DNA of 60,899 nucleotides, from assembly GCA_009379995.1 (NCBI GenBank), contig WHSR01000021.1:1-60899 (forward strand), in the 5' to 3' direction. Within the stretch, counting starts at the first letter, position 1. Every line of letters begins with the position of its first letter. Position numbers and translations under genes: made by a program. Under the pieces are notes generated by a model. The model saw nothing but the letters and a program-made list of their open reading frames with translations. It did no database searches and was not told the DNA's origin. Positions 1 to 7,765 of this stretch are shown piece after piece. The stretch is from Streptosporangiales bacterium (GTDB lineage: Bacteria > Actinomycetota > Actinomycetes > Streptosporangiales > WHSR01).

Positions 1-136
1 ACCAGCCAGCCGGCGGGTGGCAACCGCACCGGCGGGCCAGCACAGCCGGTCCCGCCAAAGGCCCGGCCGGCCGGACACCACCGGACAGCAGCCCCACCTG
101 CTATCGCCCCGGGAACCGGCCCAATTCAGCAGGCTC

Positions 137-1513
137 CTAGGCGCGGGTACGCAGCGCCCTGGGGAGAAAGTTCTTCAGCACGCCGCCACGGCGTCGTGCC
201 CATCCGATCCCCCAGCCGTGGGCACAGACCAGTACCCAGGCGTCCGGACCGGGGTCGGGGATCTCCGCGCCGCCCAGGTACTCCGCCCACCGCGGGTCCT
301 CGTCGGGCCAGGTGGCCACCGACGACACAGCGTCGGCCGCGAGCAGCCCGGCCAGGGCCTGCGCCGGTTCGAAGCGACCCGGGCGGGCCCGGCCCAGCGA
401 TACGCCCGGCCGCACCAGGACGTCGGACGGGAGCGGGACGTCCGCGGCGGGCCGGAGGTAGATCCTGTCGTCGCGGGTCACCAGCAGATCCTCGGGGACG
501 CGCAGCCCCGGTGTGTGTGCGCGGCGGAAGGTCTCCCATGCCGCGCGGGTCCTCGGGTCCCGCCGCGTACCGTCCGAGGCCCGCCGGCGGGCCGGACGGC
601 GTCCCGGGGCGTCGCGGTGCCGGCGCAGCCGGGCAACGAAGTGGCCCTCGCCACGCAGTCGATGCGGCCACAGCAGCGCCGTCCGTTCCGTCGGTTGGCC
701 GGCTACGTCGACGCCGCGGGCGAAGGCGGGATCGGCGGCGGCCGCGTCCTCGACCTCCCAGTCGGGATGCTCGGCGAGAAAGACGGCGACCCGCTCCTCG
801 TTCTCCTCGACGGCGAAGGTGCAGGTGCTGTAGATCAGTAACCCGTCCGGACGGACCAGCCGGGCGGCGTCGGCGAGCAGCCGCGCCTGCCGCCGAGCCG
901 CTCCCCGTACCGCGGCGGGGCTCCACTCCCGTACCGCGTCCCGGTCGCGGCGGAACAGGCCTTCTCCCGAGCACGGGGCATCCAGAACGGCGGCGTCGAA
1001 CGCCTCCGGAGCGATGGCGGCGAGACGGTCGATGGAAAGGCTCATGGTGACCACGTTGTCCGCGCCCCACCGGTCGAGATTGTCGTGCAGCGAACGCAGC
1101 CGGCGACCGTCGACGTCGTTGGCGGCGACGAGTCCGTCCGAGCCCACCAGCTCGGCGAGCCGTGTCGTCTTGCCGCCCGGAGCGGCGGCAAGATCCGCCA
1201 CTACCGCGCCGGGCTGCTCCCCCAGCGCCTCGGCCGGGCCCATGGCCGAGGGTTCCTGCAGGTAGAACAGCCCTGCTCGATGTGCGAGGTGCGCGCCGAG
1301 GGATCCGGGAACGACGAAGCCGGTCGGGCACCAGGACACCGGCTCGAGCCGGAGACCGAGGGCCCGTTCCAGGCCGTCCCGGGTGGCCTTACGGGTGTTG
1401 ATCCGCAGGCCGTGGACGGGCCTCGCGGCCAGCGCGGCGAGGAATTCAGGTAGCTCCTCGCCGAGCACGCCGCCGAGGCGTCGAACGAACTCCTCGGGCA
1501 GGTGGGCGCTCAC
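137..1513 (-). CDS. RsmF-like 16S rRNA (cytosine-C5)-methyltransferase (NOL1/NOP2/Sun family)
   Basis: A 458-aa cytosolic SAM-dependent RNA m5C methyltransferase. The Rossmann SAM-binding motif APGGKT is at residues 111-116. Motif IV DAPCSGEG spans 178-185 (Cys181) and motif VI STCTF carries Cys230, so the two-cysteine arrangement of the NOL1/NOP2/Sun family is complete. The C-terminal ~150 residues resemble the RsmF extension, and the length is near that of RsmF (~450-480 aa). The gene is monocistronic here, diverging from the small membrane-protein pair that starts at 1577. The exact target base (C1407-like) is inferred from family only. Confidence 0.9.
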   Translation of the reverse strand: MSAHLPEEFVRRLGGVLGEELPEFLAALAARPVHGLRINTRKATRDGLERALGLRLEPVSWCPTGFVVPGSLGAHLAHRAGLFYLQEPSAMGPAEALGEQPGAVVADLAAAPGGKTTRLAELVGSDGLVAANDVDGRRLRSLHDNLDRWGADNVVTMSLSIDRLAAIAPEAFDAAVLDAPCSGEGLFRRDRDAVREWSPAAVRGAARRQARLLADAARLVRPDGLLIYSTCTFAVEENEERVAVFLAEHPDWEVEDAAAADPAFARGVDVAGQPTERTALLWPHRLRGEGHFVARLRRHRDAPGRRPARRRASDGTRRDPRTRAAWETFRRAHTPGLRVPEDLLVTRDDRIYLRPAADVPLPSDVLVRPGVSLGRARPGRFEPAQALAGLLAADAVSSVATWPDEDPRWAEYLGGAEIPDPGPDAWVLVCAHGWGIGWARRRGGVLKNFLPRALRTRA

Positions 1514-1576
1514 CTTGCATCCTCCTCACCTGCGCCGCGCCGGCGAGCACCCGGCTCCTGGGGCGACAATGAGAGC

Positions 1577-1978
1577 ATGGCGACCCAACCCCCACCCGTC
1601 GAGGTCCGCCGACGTCCGACACGGGCCATCCTCGCCGGCTTCGGTGCCGCGGGCTTCGCCGGGGTCGCGGGCGGCTTTGCCTCGTTCACCTGGCAGGCCA
1701 CCGTGTGCGTGATGCTCGGCGGCGCCGTCATCGTCCTCCTCGGGATGCTGCGGCCCCAGCGGCGTCGCCTGGCACCCACGCCGCGACGCGGGGCGCTGGC
1801 CTGGGCGATCTTGGCGGTCGGCTTCCTCGGCTGGGAGGGCTCCGCGCTCGTCACCGGGTCGGGGCCGTCGCACCCCTCGCTCAGCCTGCTCCTGGACCCG
1901 GTCCTGGAGCCGCACGCCGTGCGGTCGGTCGCCTTCCTCGGCTGGTTGCTCGGCGGATGGATGTTGGTGCGGCGATGA
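1577..1978 (+). CDS. Small membrane protein, unknown function
   Basis: A 133-aa protein with about four hydrophobic segments (near residues 18-36, 40-58, 70-90 and 112-130) separated by short Arg-rich loops. I do not recognise a functional family. The ATG at 1577 was chosen over upstream in-frame starts because it gives a compact protein with a short charged N-terminus. Its TGA overlaps the ATG of the next gene (ATGA), so the two are almost certainly translated together. An integral membrane role is inferred from hydropathy alone. Confidence 0.65.
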   Translation: MATQPPPVEVRRRPTRAILAGFGAAGFAGVAGGFASFTWQATVCVMLGGAVIVLLGMLRPQRRRLAPTPRRGALAWAILAVGFLGWEGSALVTGSGPSHPSLSLLLDPVLEPHAVRSVAFLGWLLGGWMLVRR

Positions 1979-2175
1979 GCATCCCCTATCTCACCATGCT
2001 CGGATTCGCGGCCCTTGCGCTTGCCGCCGTCGCGATCGAGCTGGCGGCCCGCCGCCCGAACTCGCCTCTTTGGACCGTCGGGGACTGCCTCGCCTACATC
2101 ACACGTCCGCGCCTCGGGCGGCTCGGAGTCCTGCTGGCCTGGCTGTGGGTCGGCTGGCACTTCTTTGCCCGCTGA
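1975..2175 (+). CDS. Small two-helix membrane protein (DUF6186-like)
   Basis: A 66-aa protein with one hydrophobic helix at the N-terminus (residues ~5-22) and one at the C-terminus (~48-63, Trp-rich, ending in WHFFAR). The middle RPRLGRLG segment and overall plan resemble small actinobacterial proteins I recall as DUF6186; that name is from memory. The gene is coupled to the preceding membrane protein by a 4-base ATGA overlap. Function unknown. It converges on the next minus-strand gene with no gap. Confidence 0.6.
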   Translation: MSIPYLTMLGFAALALAAVAIELAARRPNSPLWTVGDCLAYITRPRLGRLGVLLAWLWVGWHFFAR

Positions 2176-2706
2176 TCAGGCGCGTTCGTGCCCCACCTGC
2201 CGGTCGAGGTCCACGCCGATGCGCGGCTTGGCGAGTTCCTCACCCTCCGGTCCGGCTTCGGCCATGTCCACCCCGGAGATGTGCGGCCCCGTGACGGCGT
2301 ACGTGCCGATCTGGACGTGCGACGGAATAAGGGTGCCGGTACGCCCAGTCGTCTCCAGCCGGTAGGCCTCGTGCAGCGTGCGCAGCCGGTCGACCTCGTC
2401 CGTCCAGTACCGCACGGCGGGCCGGGCGAGCGCCTTGCGCCGGGCGATGCGGTCGCCGTAGGCGGCGGGACCCATGGCGGCCCGCTCCCCCGCCTGCGCC
2501 GCGCCCAGCGTCTCCGCCAAGGCGGACCGGAGGGCCGCGCTGTCCCGACTGACCTCGGCGTACGGCCGGTTCTCCCGTTGGGTCCTGCGCAGATCCCGCT
2601 CGGCCGCGCGTGCTATGGCCAGCAACTCCGGATAGCGGGCGGCCAGCTCCTTGTCGGCCTCCAGGCGTTGCCGCACCTGCGGACTCACCGAACGACGCAG
2701 CGACAT
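2176..2706 (-). CDS. Hypothetical protein, alpha-helical
   Basis: A 176-aa soluble protein rich in Arg, Glu and Ala. Residues 1-110 look mostly helical, possibly partly coiled-coil. The C-terminal ~60 residues are more beta-prone, with a conserved-looking PRIGVDLDRQ tail. There are no cysteines, signal peptide or recognisable catalytic motif. The ATG at 2706 was chosen because the upstream extension of the frame is Arg-rich shadow sequence. The gene is convergent with the DUF6186-like gene. I cannot assign a function. Confidence 0.55.
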   Translation of the reverse strand: MSLRRSVSPQVRQRLEADKELAARYPELLAIARAAERDLRRTQRENRPYAEVSRDSAALRSALAETLGAAQAGERAAMGPAAYGDRIARRKALARPAVRYWTDEVDRLRTLHEAYRLETTGRTGTLIPSHVQIGTYAVTGPHISGVDMAEAGPEGEELAKPRIGVDLDRQVGHERA

Positions 2707-2790
2707 CCGAGTACCACCTCCAGCGCAGTCCCCTCCATTGTCCAGGCGCCCTCGGTCTGACCGGTGGGCGGGTACGTTGCCGTACCGCTG

Positions 2791-2858
2791 AGGTAACCGT
2801 GCATAACGGACACAGAACTTTTCGCGACGGAGGGTCGATCTTGTGTCATCCGTTACCT
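2791..2858. repeat. Overlapping inverted repeats in the 2707-2917 intergenic region
   Basis: Two nested dyads share a right arm: AGGTAAC (2791-2797) with GTTACCT (2852-2858), and AACGGACACA (2805-2814) with TGTGTCATCCGTT (2842-2854, imperfect). They lie between the divergent genes at 2706 and 2918. They could be an operator or a 5' UTR hairpin; nothing else in this stretch is recognisable. Confidence 0.35.
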
Positions 2859-2917
2859 GCGATGGCGCACACTGGAGTTGGTAGCCACGGGCTCGGAGCA
2901 GTCCAGGAGGGTTATCG

Positions 2918-3031
2918 GTGGCGCAGAAAACCATTACAACGAGCTATGCCACTTCGCTGACCGCGCCACCGCGCTCTAGCACAATAGGTAAAGGATGTTC
3001 GAAGGACCAGCTCACACGAGGGACACGGTGA
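2918..3031 (+). CDS. Small ORF (37 aa) translationally coupled to the DUF5999 gene
   Basis: A GTG start at 2918 is preceded by AGGAGGG at 2905-2911 with ideal spacing. The ORF runs 37 codons to a TGA at 3029-3031 that overlaps the next ATG (TGATG). The product begins VAQKTITTSY and is Thr/Ser/Arg-rich with one Cys. No family is recognised. The strong ribosome site and the exact coupling argue that it is translated, either as a real small protein or as a leader that controls the downstream gene. Confidence 0.5.
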   Translation: MAQKTITTSYATSLTAPPRSSTIGKGCSKDQLTRGTR

Positions 3032-3252
3032 TGTGCTCGCATCAGCCGCTGTGCCCACACGCCGCCGCGACGGACCGCGAGGCGGCGCGAACGATAGCAA
3101 GTCATCCGGAGCAGGGCTGGAGTCTGCTCTGCAACGGCATCGTGTTGTTCGACGACACCGGCGAACTGCTGCCGGACGGAGGGATCATCGCCCCGCACCG
3201 CCCGACCGACATACCGGCCAGCGCGATGCCCCCTCTCGTCGGGACCGGCTGA
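3031..3252 (+). CDS. DUF5999 family small protein
   Basis: A 73-aa protein with the actinobacterial DUF5999 pattern as I recall it: an N-terminal CxHxxxCP (CSHQPLCP), then DREAAR, HPEQGWSLLCNG, and VLFDDTGELLPDG followed by IIAPHRP. The conserved Cys/His residues hint at metal or redox chemistry, but no function is known to me. Its ATG overlaps the stop of the 37-aa ORF upstream (TGATG). It converges on the hydrolase gene with only 1 bp between stops. Confidence 0.8.
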   Translation: MCSHQPLCPHAAATDREAARTIASHPEQGWSLLCNGIVLFDDTGELLPDGGIIAPHRPTDIPASAMPPLVGTG

Positions 3253-3253
3253 C

Positions 3254-3865
3254 CTACCTGTCGCCGGGTAGCTGGCTCCCCAGCCACCGGACGACCGTCT
3301 CACCTACCGCCGCGGGGTCTTTCGACAGCGCATGGGTCTCGCCTGGCAGGGTGCGGACCGTCACACCGCCGTCGGCTTCCGGCACGCCGAACGAATCCTG
3401 CTCTCCGTTCACCACCAGCACCGGCACGCCGGCCCCGCGCAGCTCGTGCTCCCGCGAGCGGTCGGGCCTGCTCGGCGGACGGAGCGGGAACGCCAGCGCG
3501 ACGACCGCGCGGGCGCCCAGCAAGCGTGCCGTCCGGCAGGCCACACGGGCGCCGCTGCTCCGTCCGCCGACCGCCAGCGGAAGGTCGGCGTACGACGAGT
3601 CGCCACTCAGGAACGTCACGGCCGCCGTCCAGGCCTCGTCCAGGTGCGCCGCGGGGGCGGGAGCCCGCCGACCGGCGACCCGGTAAGGCTGCTCGACCCT
3701 GGCCACCACGGCACCGATGTCGAGCGTCGCGTCGCGGACCGCGCGCAGGTCAGGGGCGTCAACGCGGCCGCCGGCCCCGTGTCCGAGGACGAGCAGCACC
3801 CTCGGGGCCGCGGGAGGTAGGTCCAGATGGACGCGGGCGGGGCCGCGGGGTGTTTCGATCTCCAC
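3254..3865 (-). CDS. Alpha/beta hydrolase (dienelactone hydrolase/KANL3-Tex30-like)
   Basis: A 203-aa cytosolic alpha/beta-fold hydrolase. The oxyanion-hole motif GHGAGG is at 29-33, and the nucleophile elbow G-R-S-S-G at 101-105 carries Ser103. The acid is likely Asp157 (GEQDSFG) and the base His178 (GETHAL). The size and GGRSSG elbow match the short 'alpha/beta family hydrolase' group. The substrate is unknown. The start lies 9 bp after the TPR gene, placing it at the distal end of the ABC transporter - dehydrogenase - UGSC transcript. Confidence 0.8.
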   Translation of the reverse strand: MEIETPRGPARVHLDLPPAAPRVLLVLGHGAGGRVDAPDLRAVRDATLDIGAVVARVEQPYRVAGRRAPAPAAHLDEAWTAAVTFLSGDSSYADLPLAVGGRSSGARVACRTARLLGARAVVALAFPLRPPSRPDRSREHELRGAGVPVLVVNGEQDSFGVPEADGGVTVRTLPGETHALSKDPAAVGETVVRWLGSQLPGDR

Positions 3866-3874
3866 GGCCGTGGG

Positions 3875-4999
3875 TCACCCTTGCGGCGGCGGGGCGTGCC
3901 GGAGCCGTTCCCGGACGCTGGCCTGGAGCTTGCTCCCCCAGGCGAAGTCGGTGGGAACGAGGACCGCCTCGTCCAGGGCCTCGTACAGTCCCTCCAGCTC
4001 CTCGGGGAGGTCGTCGCCCGTCTCCGCGCGGTGCGCGGCCACCAGCGCGTACATCAGGTCCAGCGCGGAGAACACCTCGTTGGCGAGCAGCGGAAGAGTT
4101 CCCGCGCACACGGCGGTCTCGACGAACTCCTCCCACCAGTACTCCGGGGAGTCCTCCGCGATCCCGGCCTCGGTGCCGGTGCCGAACTCCCGGCGCAGGC
4201 GGGCGCGTACGGCGGCGGCAACCTGAGGATCGTCGTGGTGAAGGCCCGTCTGCCAGGTCTCGGCGGCCTCCTCCTCACGGCCACGCAGCGGCAGGGTACG
4301 GGCGAGCAGTTCGAGCACCAGGGGCAGGGTGTCGGCGTCGCTGCCGCGCGCCGCCTCCCGAAACGCCGCGATCGCCTCCTCCAGGTGCGCGATGCCGACG
4401 CTGGTACGGAGTTGGCCTGTCGCCGGGCCGTCAGGGTGGCGATCCAGCGCCGCCGCCAAGACCTTCCGCGCCGCGCCCGGCTCACCCCGCTCGGTGAGCC
4501 GGGTCGCCAGGCCGACGGCAGCGGCCGGCGCGTACTGTGGATCGCCGCCGTCGATCACTTCCTGCCATCGGGCGCGGGCGGCGTCGAAATCGCCGTCCTC
4601 GTCGGCCAGATACGCCAAAGCGACCAGCCCGGCCGGACGGTAGGCCTCGTTGCCCGAGTCGGCCATCGCCTGCCAGGCGCTCCGGGCCTCGTCGCGCAGC
4701 CCTTCGCGCTCGTAGGAGATGGCGAGGTGGTAGGCGGCGCGGGGGGCGTACTCCGGATCACCCGACGCCATCGCGACCCGGTCGGCCTCCCGGGCCCCCT
4801 GCACGTCGCCGGCGTCCTCCCGCACGGCGGCGAGGCCGAGTGCTGCCTGTGCGCGAAAGCCCGTCGCGCCGAGCTCGAGTACTCGCTGGAACGCGTCGGC
4901 CGCGGCCTCGAGGTCGCCGCGCTCCGCGTAGCTGCGAGCCTGCTCGCAGACGACGGCAGCGGTCTCGTCAGCAGTTGTCTCGTCGGGGGTCGCGGACAT
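3875..4999 (-). CDS. Tetratricopeptide-repeat protein
   Basis: A 374-aa soluble protein made of degenerate TPR helical pairs over residues ~10-280, seen as repeated A-x2-Y/F-x4-GD-x3-A spacing (for example YAERGDLEAAADAF). The C-terminal ~90 residues are Glu- and Leu-rich, non-TPR sequence with a WWEEF motif. TPRs act as protein-protein scaffolds. No signal peptide or catalytic motif is seen. It starts 10 bp after the UGSC gene stop and ends 9 bp before the hydrolase start, so it is co-transcribed with both. A role with the UGSC protein is an inference from position. Confidence 0.75.
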   Translation of the reverse strand: MSATPDETTADETAAVVCEQARSYAERGDLEAAADAFQRVLELGATGFRAQAALGLAAVREDAGDVQGAREADRVAMASGDPEYAPRAAYHLAISYEREGLRDEARSAWQAMADSGNEAYRPAGLVALAYLADEDGDFDAARARWQEVIDGGDPQYAPAAAVGLATRLTERGEPGAARKVLAAALDRHPDGPATGQLRTSVGIAHLEEAIAAFREAARGSDADTLPLVLELLARTLPLRGREEEAAETWQTGLHHDDPQVAAAVRARLRREFGTGTEAGIAEDSPEYWWEEFVETAVCAGTLPLLANEVFSALDLMYALVAAHRAETGDDLPEELEGLYEALDEAVLVPTDFAWGSKLQASVRERLRHAPPPQG

Positions 5000-5009
5000 G
5001 CTCCCAAAG

Positions 5010-5555
5010 CTAGCGCCTCGGGCCGTCCTCGCCGACCAAGAGAGAGACGATGTCCGGCAATGCCCGTGCCGCCCGTTCCCGTACCTCCTCGGGCGTGAGC
5101 ACGGCGATCGGATGCGGCGTCGTCACGTAGCGATACCCGGGCGCGCCCCGCAGGCGGGCCATCGCGTCGCTCGTCGCGGTGAACGCATCGCTACAGACCA
5201 CCGCGCTGGGAAGACCTCGGCTTTCGAAGATCAGACCGTCCGCGACCGCAGACGCACTGCACGACCCTCAATCGCCGACACCCGCGACCGCGACATCGCA
5301 TTGCTGGACGATTTCCTCGGCCAACTCGTCGGCGGCGGGAAAGGCGACCGAGGCCTTCGTGCGGGTGACCACGCCGGCGGCACCGCATTGGTCGACCAGG
5401 AGCCGGCCCAGCTCCTCGAGAAACAGATCCGAGTTCTGCTTGGGCATCATCAGCAGACCCACCGTCGTCCCGCGCAGGTCCGCCCGGCGCGGCGCCAGCA
5501 CCACCGTCTTCGTGACGCTCTTCTGGCCGGTCGGGTCCAAAATCTGGTTCGGCAT
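5010..5555 (-). CDS. UGSC-family selenoprotein (in-frame UGA = Sec96)
   Basis: Read through one UGA at 5268-5270, this frame gives a 181-residue protein. The N-terminal part begins MPNQILDPTG and runs to GVGD; UGA follows as residue 96, then G-S-C. This reproduces the U-G-S-C motif of the UGSC (seleno)protein family. The second half, ending in TAG at 5010, keeps the family's VVCSDAF, TTPHPI and LTPEEVRERA segments in the same frame. The ATG at 5555 has a GGAAAGGGG ribosome site. A SECIS-like hairpin lies directly after the UGA. Sec-x-x-Cys suggests a redox site; the reaction is unknown. The gene is 40 bp downstream of an NDMA-type alcohol dehydrogenase and 10 bp before a TPR gene. Ordinary gene finders would split it into a truncated 95-aa ORF and a 63-aa ORF. 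The selenocysteine machinery is not in this window. Confidence 0.88.
5231..5270 (-). promoter_or_regulatory. Bacterial SECIS-like element after the Sec UGA
   Basis: Counting U of UGA as base 1, bases 17-34 (5254-5237) form a stem: CGUCUGC pairs with GCGGACG (one G-U pair), with apical loop GGUC at bases 24-27 (5247-5244). E. coli fdhF SECIS, as I know it, has a GGUCU apical loop on a GC-closed stem at bases ~22-26. The loop sequence and distance are therefore almost the same. This is the expected SelB-binding geometry and supports selenocysteine insertion rather than a nonsense mutation. Confidence 0.8.
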
Positions 5556-5595
5556 TTCGTGCCCCTTTCCGGTCGCGGTCCTGGCTGTCCCGGCC

Positions 5596-6723
5596 CTAGT
5601 GCTCGTGGATGATGACGCCGCGGATGTTCTTGCCGCCCAGCAGGTCCCGGTAGCCATCGTTGACCTGGTCCAGCCGGTACCGCTGGGTGATCAGCTCGTC
5701 CAGCTTCAGGTCGCCGGCCCGGTAGAGGCCCAGCAGCTTGGGGATGTCGTACAGCGGGTTCGCGTTTCCGAACAGCGCACCCTGGATCCGCCGCTGGTAT
5801 CCGATGATCCCGGTAGGTCCGCCGGCGGGCAGCTCCAGCTGGTTCTCCCCGGGCCGGCCGACCGCGGTGACGGTGACCTGGCCGGTCTTGCCGACGATGC
5901 CGACCGCGTGCCGTACCGTCTCCGCGTCCAGCTCGCCGACGGTGAGGATGGCGTGGTCGGCGAGCTGCCCGCGGGTGAGCTCCACCACCAGGTCGTGGGC
6001 CTCGCCGGGATCGGACGCCACGTGGGTGGCGCCGAACTCCTGCGCCATCTCCAGCTTGAACGGAACCGGGTCGACCGCTACCAGGTTCTTGGCCCCCGCG
6101 TACCGAGCGCCCTGCACCGCGTTGCTGCCCACGCCGCCGACACCGTAGACCACCACGGTGTCGCCGGGCCGCACCCCGGCCGCGTACACCGACGAGGCCC
6201 AGCCGGTCGGAACGCCGCAGCCGACCAGGGCGGCTACCTCGAAGGGGATGTCGTCGTCGATCCTCACGCACGACCACTCGGAGACGATCGCGTACTGGGA
6301 GAACGTTCCGAGCATGCAGAATCCGCCGAGATCCCGGCCGTTCTCGTGATAGCGATACGTGCCGTCGGGCATGCAGCCGAACGCGATGTTCTTTCCCTCG
6401 TCACACAGGTTCTGATAGCCCGTCGAGCAGTAACGGCACTTGCCGCAGACCGGAACGTACGAGCAGACGACGTGGTCTCCCTGTTCGACGCGGGTCACCC
6501 CGGGGCCAACGGCTTCCACCACACCGGCCCCTTCGTGCCCGCCGACGAAGGGCTTCCCTCCGTGCCCCATGGTCCGCACATGCTCGTCGGAGTGGCACAA
6601 CCCGGACGCCATGAAGCGGATATGCACCTCGCCCGCCTTCGGCGGATCCAGGTCCAGCTCGGCGATCTCCCAGGGCCGACCCCTTTCGCGCAGAATCGCC
6701 GCCCGCGTCTTGAACCCGCCCAT
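5596..6723 (-). CDS. NDMA-dependent (mycofactocin-type) alcohol dehydrogenase, Rxyl_3153 family
   Basis: A 375-aa medium-chain Zn-dependent alcohol dehydrogenase. Catalytic zinc ligands are Cys43 (GLCHSDEH) and His63-Glu64 (GGHEGAG), plus Cys in LVGCGVPTG. The structural zinc loop is CGKCRYCSTGYQNLC. The nucleotide-binding motif GVGGVG precedes VAVDPVPFK. Sequence and the ...VRGVIIHEH-type C-terminus match the family that holds a non-exchangeable NAD(P) re-oxidised by mycofactocin (or by NDMA in vitro). It starts 13 bp after the ABC ATPase gene and precedes the UGSC selenoprotein. It is a diverged paralog of the dehydrogenase at 32262-33374. Confidence 0.88.
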   Translation of the reverse strand: MGGFKTRAAILRERGRPWEIAELDLDPPKAGEVHIRFMASGLCHSDEHVRTMGHGGKPFVGGHEGAGVVEAVGPGVTRVEQGDHVVCSYVPVCGKCRYCSTGYQNLCDEGKNIAFGCMPDGTYRYHENGRDLGGFCMLGTFSQYAIVSEWSCVRIDDDIPFEVAALVGCGVPTGWASSVYAAGVRPGDTVVVYGVGGVGSNAVQGARYAGAKNLVAVDPVPFKLEMAQEFGATHVASDPGEAHDLVVELTRGQLADHAILTVGELDAETVRHAVGIVGKTGQVTVTAVGRPGENQLELPAGGPTGIIGYQRRIQGALFGNANPLYDIPKLLGLYRAGDLKLDELITQRYRLDQVNDGYRDLLGGKNIRGVIIHEH

Positions 6724-6736
6724 GCTCCGTCTCCTC

Positions 6737-7765
6737 TCAGGGCTGACTCGTGGTGGTGGTCGGCACCGGCTCGCGCGTTTCTCGCGTGACCGGAAAGTGA
6801 CACGCCACGAAGTGGTCGTCGCTGAGCATGCGCAACTCCGGCTCCTCGGCCGCGCAGCGTTCCTGCGCCCGGGGGCAGCGTGTCCGGAAGCGGCATCCGC
6901 TCGGCGGGTCGATCGGTGAGGGCGGCTCCCCGCTGATGGTCGCCTCCGGGCGACCCCTCGCCGCGGTCGGGTTCGGGCTCGGGATGGAGGCCAGAAGCGC
7001 CACGGTGTAGGGGTGGAACGGCTCCCGGTAGAGCGACTCGGCGGGCCCGATCTCGCACAGCTTGCCGAGGTGCATCACCGCGACCCGGTCGCTGACCTGC
7101 TTGACCAGGGCGAGGTCGTGCGAGATGAACAGGTAGGAGAGGCCCAGCTCGGTGCGGAGCTGTTCGAAGAGGTTGAGCACCTGGGCTTGGATGAGGACGT
7201 CGAGTGAGGAGACCGGCTCGTCGCAGATGATGAGCGCCGGATCCAGCGTCAGAGCGCGGGCGATGGCGACGCGCTGACATTGGCCTCCCGACAGCTGCCG
7301 AGGCCGGCGGGGACCGTACGTCTTCGGGTCGAGGCCGACACGCAGCAGGACCTCGGCGACGCGGCGTTGCCGCTCGGCGCGGCTGCCCACGCCGTGGGCG
7401 ACGAGCGGCTCCTCGACTATCTGCGACACCCGCCATTTCGGGTTGAGCGAACCGAACGGGTCCTGGAAGACCATCTGCACGTGGCGGCGCGCCTCCATGA
7501 GCCGGCGTCCGCTGAGCTTGACGAGGTCGGACCCCCGGAACAACACGCTGCCGGACTTCGGCCTCGGGGCCTGGAGCAGCGCCCTCGCCAGCGTCGACTT
7601 GCCCGAGCCCGTCTCCCCGACGATGCCGAGCGTCTCGCCCGACCGGACCTCGAAGGAGACGTCCGAGACGGCTTGCACGACGCCGCCCTTCACCCCGCCG
7701 TGGCCGCGGACGACGAACTCCTGTACGACGTGACGCGCTTCGAGCAAGGGTCCGTTGAGCTTCAC
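6737..7765 (-). CDS. Dipeptide/oligopeptide-type ABC transporter ATPase (DppF/OppF-like)
   Basis: A 342-aa cytosolic ATPase. Walker A GETGSGKS is at ~50-57, followed by Q-loop VFQDPFGSLNP, signature LSGGQ, Walker B ALIICDEP and the H-loop His (LFISHD). The C-terminal oligopeptide/dipeptide transporter domain carries the Cys-rich CRFRTRCPRAQERC motif. The GTG at 7765 was chosen because it overlaps the stop of the partner ATPase (GTGA); an upstream GTG at 7804 is possible. It is the last transporter gene and is followed 13 bp later by the alcohol dehydrogenase. Confidence 0.9.
   Translation of the reverse strand: MKLNGPLLEARHVVQEFVVRGHGGVKGGVVQAVSDVSFEVRSGETLGIVGETGSGKSTLARALLQAPRPKSGSVLFRGSDLVKLSGRRLMEARRHVQMVFQDPFGSLNPKWRVSQIVEEPLVAHGVGSRAERQRRVAEVLLRVGLDPKTYGPRRPRQLSGGQCQRVAIARALTLDPALIICDEPVSSLDVLIQAQVLNLFEQLRTELGLSYLFISHDLALVKQVSDRVAVMHLGKLCEIGPAESLYREPFHPYTVALLASIPSPNPTAARGRPEATISGEPPSPIDPPSGCRFRTRCPRAQERCAAEEPELRMLSDDHFVACHFPVTRETREPVPTTTTSQP

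Noticed and set aside
5010..5201. A separate 63-aa gene downstream of a 95-aa UGSC fragment
   Set aside because: It is in the same frame as the upstream part, has no ribosome site, and continues the family after the U-G-S-C motif; one Sec-containing gene explains both.
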